In this document: in pieces, positions 58,696 through 64,000 of the stretch
How positions within the stretch are numbered: position 1 is the first letter of the stretch
Layout of the letters: each line of letters starts with the position of its first letter
Source of the DNA: Candidatus Obscuribacterales bacterium
GTDB taxonomy: Bacteria > Cyanobacteriota > Vampirovibrionia > Obscuribacterales > Obscuribacteraceae
Assembly (NCBI GenBank): GCA_020634035.1
Contig: JACKCM010000007.1
Coordinates: 372,001 to 436,000, forward strand
Direction: 5' to 3'
Length of the DNA stretch: 64,000 nucleotides
The notes under the pieces: generated by a model
Database searches by the model: none
Seen by the model: the letters and a program-made list of their open reading frames with translations, nothing else
What the model was told of the DNA's origin: nothing
Position numbers and translations under genes: made by a program

Positions 58696-59517
58696 ATGAC
58701 AAACGATTTCGATAAGGGTTGTTCTATCTATCAGAGTGCTAGCGCCGCCAGAGACCGCGGTCTCTTTGCCGAGGCGATGAAGCTCTATGATGATGCTCTT
58801 GCGCTGTTGAAACCTGTTGTAGAGGCACCTTTGATCATCTGTCTCTATTTCGACCGGGCCCTGGCCCAGGATCTGGGTGGTGATTCGAAACTGGCGCTCC
58901 GTGACTTTCACCGGGCGCTTTCACTTTATAGAGAGTTGAAATATTCGCATCCTGGTCACGACGGGGTCGAGAATCTTTTTCCCTTAATCTGTCAAATAGA
59001 AGAACAGATAGAGAGAATGGAAAAGGTTCTGGGGCAACCGGATAAAGGTGACTATCTCGATTTTATTCGGCCAAGGCGCTGGCCTGCCGACCGTCTTCCC
59101 CTGACCATATATATAGATGCTGAGGATGAGGATTTTCCCGAGTTGAGTTCGGTGCTTTTTAACGGATTCACCATCTGGAACGAGCGCACCGGCATCTTGC
59201 CCTGTCGCCTGGTGGAAAGCGCCGTAGAAGCCTCGATTCTTGTGGTAAAAGATCCTCTGTTTCTTGGACCGGCAGGGGGACAGACCACCTATGAAAGCTT
59301 CATCGACGATGATGGTGTCGAGTGGCTGCTGCGAGCTTACATAATGATTGCCTCGGTAGAACGAAGCAAAGTTGAAGCCCTGGCTGCCCATGAAGCAGGC
59401 CACGCTCTGGGGCTGGACGGCCATTCTCCCCATGCCCTGGACCTGATGTACTTTAAATCGCCCCTTGAAGAGCCCTCTTCTCGGGATATCATGACGCTCA
59501 AGGCGATATACTCTTAG
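58696..59517 (+). CDS. TPR-metzincin fusion metalloprotease
   Basis: 273 residues. Residues about 10-85 look like TPR helices (AEAMKLYDDALALLKPVVEA, KLALRDFHRALSLYRELKY). From about 120 a matrixin-like protease: PLTIYIDAEDEDFPELSSVL, FNGFTIWNERTGI, then VEALAAHEAGHALGLDGHS with H232, E233, H236 and H243, and the Met-turn LDLMYFKSP (M251). The third His is displaced by one residue (HExxHxxGxxGH), as I recall in several bacterial matrixins. No signal peptide, so it may act inside the cell. First gene of a three-gene operon with SWIM and a large helical protein. Confidence 0.78.
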   Translation: MTNDFDKGCSIYQSASAARDRGLFAEAMKLYDDALALLKPVVEAPLIICLYFDRALAQDLGGDSKLALRDFHRALSLYRELKYSHPGHDGVENLFPLICQIEEQIERMEKVLGQPDKGDYLDFIRPRRWPADRLPLTIYIDAEDEDFPELSSVLFNGFTIWNERTGILPCRLVESAVEASILVVKDPLFLGPAGGQTTYESFIDDDGVEWLLRAYIMIASVERSKVEALAAHEAGHALGLDGHSPHALDLMYFKSPLEEPSSRDIMTLKAIYS

Positions 59518-59538
59518 GACCGGAAGAGGAGCCTGGTC

Positions 59539-60927
59539 ATGGCCGATTCTGCCATTAGTTACGACTATATCTATCCTTATAGCTCAGAGTTGGTTTCAGA
59601 AGAAAACGGTGAGCGTTTACGTCTTGCCGCTTCTAAGATCGAGGACAAATTCCCCTATTTTTTCGAAGGGGAGATTCTCAAACCAAATGTCACCGCCCAG
59701 ATGCTCCTCAATCTTTCAAAGATAGTCACCACTCGATTCCATTACCCGCCCAATATGCTGCGTCGAATTATAAGTGAGCGCGATCCGGTGATCACCTCAG
59801 GTGGCGGTTTCTTGCGCTTCGAAGGATTCAGCGTCTGTGCCGGCGCCTACGCCAGGGTAGATATCTCTCCCGATGGCTATCGCGGTGAGATCGTCGGCAA
59901 AGGGACCACCAATGTAGATTTCAACGCCCCGACTCGTCATGAACTCGCTCTTGTCAGGGATGGTTCCAGGCTTGCTTTCTCAGTAGGAGAAGCAGAGCTC
60001 AAGCTGGAGCATGAAGGTAATGCTTCGGTCGAAAGAAAGGTCGAATTGCCGAAGCGCTGGATCAAAGGCTTTGTCGAGGTTCAGGCCTATCAGGCAAAAA
60101 TGAAACCTCGCTTTGTTCTTACAGGCCAGGAAGTGCTCAGGTTTTTGCGATCACTGCCAAGAAACGTCAGCTCGAAAGCCGAATTCTATGTGGTGCCCAC
60201 CGGTAACGGAAAGAGCTTGCGACTGAGCCAGAGAGCCGACAGCTCAGGAGAAGCAGTAAAGCTAGCCGGATTGAAAAGACTCAATGTACTGGCCGATATT
60301 GCTCCCTTTGCAGACCGACTCGAAGTCTTCGCCACCGAGGACAATCAATCGACAGAATGGCGTATTGAATCTAAATCCGGCGGACTCTCTTTTGTGCTCA
60401 CAATTACCGCAGATCTTTATCGGGGCTTCTCCGGCGAGGGGCAGGTGCTCTCGGAGCTTGCCTCTGTGGATGGTGCTTCTGAAAAGAACCTCGCCAGAGT
60501 TTATGCAGGTTTGAAATGGCAGTCATGTATAAAGGCTGATAGCTTCGGGTCACAGATTGGCCTGAAGCAAGATTCGGTAGGGCGTAGTCTTGCCACCCTC
60601 GGCTCAAGAGGACTGGTCGGCTATGATCTGAATCAAGGCGGTTACTTTCACCGGGAGCTTCCCTTCAGAATTGAAGAAGTCGAAGCTGTCCATCCCAGGC
60701 TTATCGGTGCAAGAAAGTTGATTGAAAAAGGTGGTGTCAAAGTTCTGGGCAAGGTAGACGGTGTGCTTCGGGCTGAGGTAGAAGGCTCCGGTGTGGTGCA
60801 CATTGTAAAAATAAGCGCAGATAACGACGCCGTCTGCACCTGCCCCTGGCATTCCAAATACCAGGGCAAGCGAGGCTTCTGCAAACATATTCTTGCTGTG
60901 CTCATGGAAGCGGAGGATGGAGAATGA
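59539..60927 (+). CDS. SWIM zinc-finger protein
   Basis: 462 residues. The SWIM motif lies at the C-terminus: CTCPWHSKYQGKRGFCKHIL (CxC...CxH). The preceding 400 residues have an early helical part (YFFEGEILKPNVTAQMLLNL) and beta-rich stretches (GFLRFEGFSVCAGAYARVDI). SWIM fingers bind nucleic acid or proteins. The stop overlaps the start of the next gene (ATGA). This pairing of SWIM with a large helical protein is seen elsewhere beside MoxR and VWA genes, but those are not in this window. Confidence 0.82.
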   Translation: MADSAISYDYIYPYSSELVSEENGERLRLAASKIEDKFPYFFEGEILKPNVTAQMLLNLSKIVTTRFHYPPNMLRRIISERDPVITSGGGFLRFEGFSVCAGAYARVDISPDGYRGEIVGKGTTNVDFNAPTRHELALVRDGSRLAFSVGEAELKLEHEGNASVERKVELPKRWIKGFVEVQAYQAKMKPRFVLTGQEVLRFLRSLPRNVSSKAEFYVVPTGNGKSLRLSQRADSSGEAVKLAGLKRLNVLADIAPFADRLEVFATEDNQSTEWRIESKSGGLSFVLTITADLYRGFSGEGQVLSELASVDGASEKNLARVYAGLKWQSCIKADSFGSQIGLKQDSVGRSLATLGSRGLVGYDLNQGGYFHRELPFRIEEVEAVHPRLIGARKLIEKGGVKVLGKVDGVLRAEVEGSGVVHIVKISADNDAVCTCPWHSKYQGKRGFCKHILAVLMEAEDGE

Positions 60928-63470
60928 CCGCTATCGAAGAGAAGCTCGACAAGCTTGTCGAAGCAGGAGATCAAGAAGGCTTCCGGCGCTTTGTCCGCGA
61001 ACGCTCTTCTGAAGAACACAGTCAGCTCTCGAAGCGGGCGAAGAAGTGGTTCAAAAAAGCAAGCCATGGCAGTGTCGGTCCAAGACCGAATAAGCCCGGT
61101 TCTTATGGTTGGAACTGGGACATGGGTGACGATAGCCTGGCAGTTGCTACCGGCGCTGTGCTTACTTTCTGTTCCGGCGAAGAGCTGTCGTCTCTCGACT
61201 TTCCTGTTTCGGTCCGGGATTTTATAGACTGGGATTTACTTGTCGAGTTGAAACCACCGGGCTTAGATGCTATCGGAGATGTTCTACTTGAAAGTAGTAC
61301 CAACTTCTTTCCTGTGGTTCGTAAAATGATGAAACTGGGTCTCTGTCGCAAGCCTGTCGGAGATGCTTATTTAGTAGCATTAATCGGCTCGCCGTATATG
61401 GCCCATAACCCCGATGGCAAATGGCGTCTGCTTCGCGATACATTTTTAGAGAACCCCGATATGATCGAGGATATCTATCGACTTTTCGAAGTAGAAGGAG
61501 ATCAGGAGAACAGCCTTGCTTCGGTGGATAAATACTCTGCTCCGGAAAACAACTGGCAGAACACTCTGTTGTATCTATGCAAAGAAGGACATTTGAATAG
61601 AGAGAGACTACTTGATGAATCCCTGGCTGCTTTATTGAGAGACTTCATTCAGTTTCGCGCCGGCTGGTTCTCTCGCTTTCATGAAGCGCTCGAGCCTACT
61701 TATAACGAACGCAAAGAAAGAGAAGAGACCTATTTGAAGCTTCTGGGCAGCTCGATACCGCCCACGGTGTCTTTCGCCTTGAAGGCTTTGAAACAAATTC
61801 AGGCGAAACTGCCTATCAAAGGAGAGTATCTGGATAGATATCTTGCTCCGGCTCTGGCTGCCCGTTCTAAATCTTCTGCCATGGCTGCCCTTGCTTTAGT
61901 AGAAAAGACAATAAAAAAAGATGTCGGTTATAGATCTCCGGGTTTGATCCTGGCGGCAGAATCACTATGTCATGAGACGCCAGAAGTGGCTGAAAAGGTA
62001 GTCTCTTTGCTGAAGGCTTATGGAAACCCCGACGATGCTGAGTTGTCCCAGGCAGTCGCCTCCAGGCTGGAGCTGGCCCCTGTCAGTGTCCAAGCTTCTA
62101 TAGAAGGCTGGCTTCAAAGCAGCTCCGCACCAACGCCAGTGAGGAAGGTCGAAACTGGTGCCAGCAAATCAATCCACTATGAATTCGATCCCCATGCCTC
62201 CGATGGCTATCCTCTCGCTTTCGTTTCACCAGTAGAGCCTATAGAAAGTATCGACGAGCTCATTGAAAAGGCTGCCTATTGCCTGGAGAACATAGAAGAT
62301 GTGGCCGAGTTCGAGCGGGTTCTTGATGCCATGGCGCGACTGCCTGTAGTTAGAGACGCTGAATTTAAAAAGAACACCGGTGCTCTAAAAAAACGAGCTT
62401 TGCAATTTCGAGATGCTAATCATTTTTCGACTCCATTTTTTAAAAGAGTGATGGCCGGTGGCTTCTATGGATGGCTGACGCAGCCAGTGAACCCAAGTCC
62501 TTATCCACCTGATTCGTTCGAGTTTGAATTCTGGGACGCCGCTTCGGATCTGTTTCGCGGTCGCTTCGAGGCAATTTTAAAACGGGTTGCAGAGGATGTT
62601 CACGCTCCGGTGCTCAGTACTCCGACCCACAGTCAGGGCTGGATAGATGCGGATGTACTTCGGCGGAGAGTCGCTCTCTATCGCGAGCTTGATCTTCTTC
62701 CCGACGATAATGATCTTATTCTTGCGATTTTTCGTACTGCTTCGTTAGATGACTTTTCCGAAGTGCTTGGAGATTGGAGTAAGAAGAGTGACCGGGTCAA
62801 AGCTGCGATTGCTTATCTGAAGCTAAGCCCCAGGGAAAATCTCAAATTGGCGAACGGTTATTTAATTACCGAGAAGGATAGTTATCCAGCGGCGCGATGG
62901 CTATACTTTTCGATTCCGCGGTTACGAGAAGTCTGTTATAGAGTCAATAAAGGGTATGCGGCCGAATGCATCGACTGGATGGAGGTGGCGCATTATCGTC
63001 TGGCAGCATCTCTGGAAGTCCTGATGGAAAGCGGCGCTCCATTAGGGGAGTTCGCTTACAAGCTCATGGGAACCGGCTTGATTGTTGCCGAGGCAAGGTG
63101 TTGCAGTCTGGCCAGAGAGGCGATGATTATTGCCATAGAAGATAAACGACTTTCGGTCATTGATCTGGCTGAGACAGTCAGAGCATTCCTTCATTCTGAG
63201 AGAACCAAGCCCCGACGTCTGGCCGAATCGCTCAAAGAAGTGGCCCGGGTCTCGGATCTTCATGCCGATGCGGTTCGCCAGGTTATCGAAGCTACATTAG
63301 TTGGTGATGGCAAGCAGGCTCCCCGGGGGCTCTCTTATCTGCTGGAGTTTTATCTGGAGCTATTGATTCAATGCGGCGCCACTTTGACCAGCGAAGAGAC
63401 CAGAAGCTATCTGGCTTCGGTGGAGGTGAGCGGCAAGACCGCCAAGTTGATCAAGCGTCTACTTCTTTAG
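60924..63470 (+). CDS. Large helical-repeat protein, SWIM partner
   Basis: 848 residues with no catalytic motif I recognise. The N-terminus resembles what I recall of DUF6493 (EKLDKLVEAGDQEGFRRFVR, ERSSEEHSQLSKRAKKW). Most of the rest is HEAT-like alpha helices (VSFALKALKQIQAKLPIKGE, EVAEKVVSLLKAYGNPDDAE) ending ETRSYLASVEVSGKTAKLIK. No signal peptide or membrane helix. Translational overlap with the SWIM gene suggests they form a complex. The 3' end overlaps the convergent TPR gene by 12 bases. Confidence 0.7.
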   Translation: MTAIEEKLDKLVEAGDQEGFRRFVRERSSEEHSQLSKRAKKWFKKASHGSVGPRPNKPGSYGWNWDMGDDSLAVATGAVLTFCSGEELSSLDFPVSVRDFIDWDLLVELKPPGLDAIGDVLLESSTNFFPVVRKMMKLGLCRKPVGDAYLVALIGSPYMAHNPDGKWRLLRDTFLENPDMIEDIYRLFEVEGDQENSLASVDKYSAPENNWQNTLLYLCKEGHLNRERLLDESLAALLRDFIQFRAGWFSRFHEALEPTYNERKEREETYLKLLGSSIPPTVSFALKALKQIQAKLPIKGEYLDRYLAPALAARSKSSAMAALALVEKTIKKDVGYRSPGLILAAESLCHETPEVAEKVVSLLKAYGNPDDAELSQAVASRLELAPVSVQASIEGWLQSSSAPTPVRKVETGASKSIHYEFDPHASDGYPLAFVSPVEPIESIDELIEKAAYCLENIEDVAEFERVLDAMARLPVVRDAEFKKNTGALKKRALQFRDANHFSTPFFKRVMAGGFYGWLTQPVNPSPYPPDSFEFEFWDAASDLFRGRFEAILKRVAEDVHAPVLSTPTHSQGWIDADVLRRRVALYRELDLLPDDNDLILAIFRTASLDDFSEVLGDWSKKSDRVKAAIAYLKLSPRENLKLANGYLITEKDSYPAARWLYFSIPRLREVCYRVNKGYAAECIDWMEVAHYRLAASLEVLMESGAPLGEFAYKLMGTGLIVAEARCCSLAREAMIIAIEDKRLSVIDLAETVRAFLHSERTKPRRLAESLKEVARVSDLHADAVRQVIEATLVGDGKQAPRGLSYLLEFYLELLIQCGATLTSEETRSYLASVEVSGKTAKLIKRLLL

Positions 63471-64000
63471 ACGAATCAACTTCATCTCGCTTTCATAGAG
63501 ATCGTTTCTGCCCTGTTTTTTATACACTTCTGCCCGGGCTTTTCTTGCCCTGATGCCGCCGCCCACCTTCATAGCCATGGTCAGATCGGTGATGGCGTTT
63601 TTATATTCTTTGAGTTGGGTCTCGGCTTCGGCTCTTAGAATATAAGAATCGGCGTCTTTGGGATCCAGCTTGATGAGCTTGTCGGCATCGGTGACCGCCG
63701 ACCAGGGGCGTTTTAAAACCAGTAGCGACCGAATCTTTGCTTTGTAGAGAGATTTGTCTTTTGGATTGGTCTTCAAAAGTTTAGTCACTGTATTCAGTGC
63801 TTCTTGATGCCTGCCCTGATCTTGTAGAGAAGCGGTCAGTGAGACCAGCAAATCTGTCCGTCCGCTCGATACCTGATTGAGTTTCTGCAGGCTTCTGGTC
63901 AGCATATAGACTGTGTCTTTTCGATTGTTCGAGATGCGAACTGCTGTTTTATAGTCGTTGGCGGCTTCTTGAAACTTCTTCTGGGCATCATAGGCGCCGC
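63459..64000 (-). CDS. TPR-repeat protein, C-terminal part
   Basis: A minus-strand reading frame that stays open to the right edge (last visible codons encode GAYDAQKKFQEAANDYKTAV), so the start lies beyond the window. TPR motifs: DAQKKFQEAANDYKTAVRIS, HQEALNTVTKLLKTNPKDKS, WSAVTDADKLIKLDPKDADS and YKNAITDLTMAMKVGGGIRA. The tail is basic (ESEMKLIRLKK). Partner and cell location unknown. Confidence 0.8.
   Translation of the reverse strand, partial: GAYDAQKKFQEAANDYKTAVRISNNRKDTVYMLTRSLQKLNQVSSGRTDLLVSLTASLQDQGRHQEALNTVTKLLKTNPKDKSLYKAKIRSLLVLKRPWSAVTDADKLIKLDPKDADSYILRAEAETQLKEYKNAITDLTMAMKVGGGIRARKARAEVYKKQGRNDLYESEMKLIRLKK

Overview
The window reads as a chromosomal segment (roughly even base composition, dense genes, mostly short intergenic gaps) from a heterotrophic, probably diderm bacterium. 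Lipoprotein signal peptides, a BamE-like tail on a secreted WG-repeat protein, glycogen branching enzyme, a full pyruvate dehydrogenase set, quinone-type PyrD and a complex-I-like membrane complex are present, and no photosynthesis genes are seen. My best guess is a non-photosynthetic relative of Cyanobacteria (Vampirovibrionia, Obscuribacter-like). This is an impression from gene content, not proof. There is no clear prophage, insertion sequence or CRISPR array. One tRNA gene (Lys, UUU) is present and no rRNA.

Layout: 1-10 kb holds the start of a CoA-acylating aldehyde dehydrogenase, a class V aminotransferase-fold enzyme, lipoproteins, a small Mop protein, a WG-repeat exported protein, a lipoprotein hydrolase, a group II PLP decarboxylase and a double zinc-ribbon protein. 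At 10.0-11.3 kb a PIN toxin/helix-turn-helix antitoxin pair lies between two copies of a 46-bp direct repeat, followed by a tiny membrane ORF and glgB. From 13.5 to 22.9 kb one minus-strand block encodes three long coiled-coil proteins (one of 1576 residues with a Pro/Glu repeat region), an ADP-ribosyltransferase-like protein and a Gln/Met-rich exported protein. At 23.1-28.2 kb is pdhA-pdhB-pdhC-lpdA with divergent lipA, whose product lipoylates PdhC.

From 29 to 39 kb there are exported proteins of unknown role, TPR, LRV and LRR repeat proteins, an AhpD-like protein, proline dehydrogenase, an AlkA-like glycosylase and tRNA-Lys. At 39.7-44.9 kb is a pyrimidine-degradation operon: class III aminotransferase, beta-ureidopropionase, preT and preA. 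No dihydropyrimidinase is present. A degenerate kinase and pyrD follow.

From 50.2 to 57.5 kb a six-gene operon (HyfB, C, E, F, large subunit, fused ferredoxin/small subunit) encodes a group-4-hydrogenase-like membrane complex. Its large subunit lacks the nickel-binding cysteine pairs, so it looks like an Ehr-type complex rather than a hydrogenase. An ArsR-type regulator lies upstream. The right end holds a ribbon-helix-helix protein, a metzincin/SWIM/large-helical-protein operon and a TPR gene that runs off the window.
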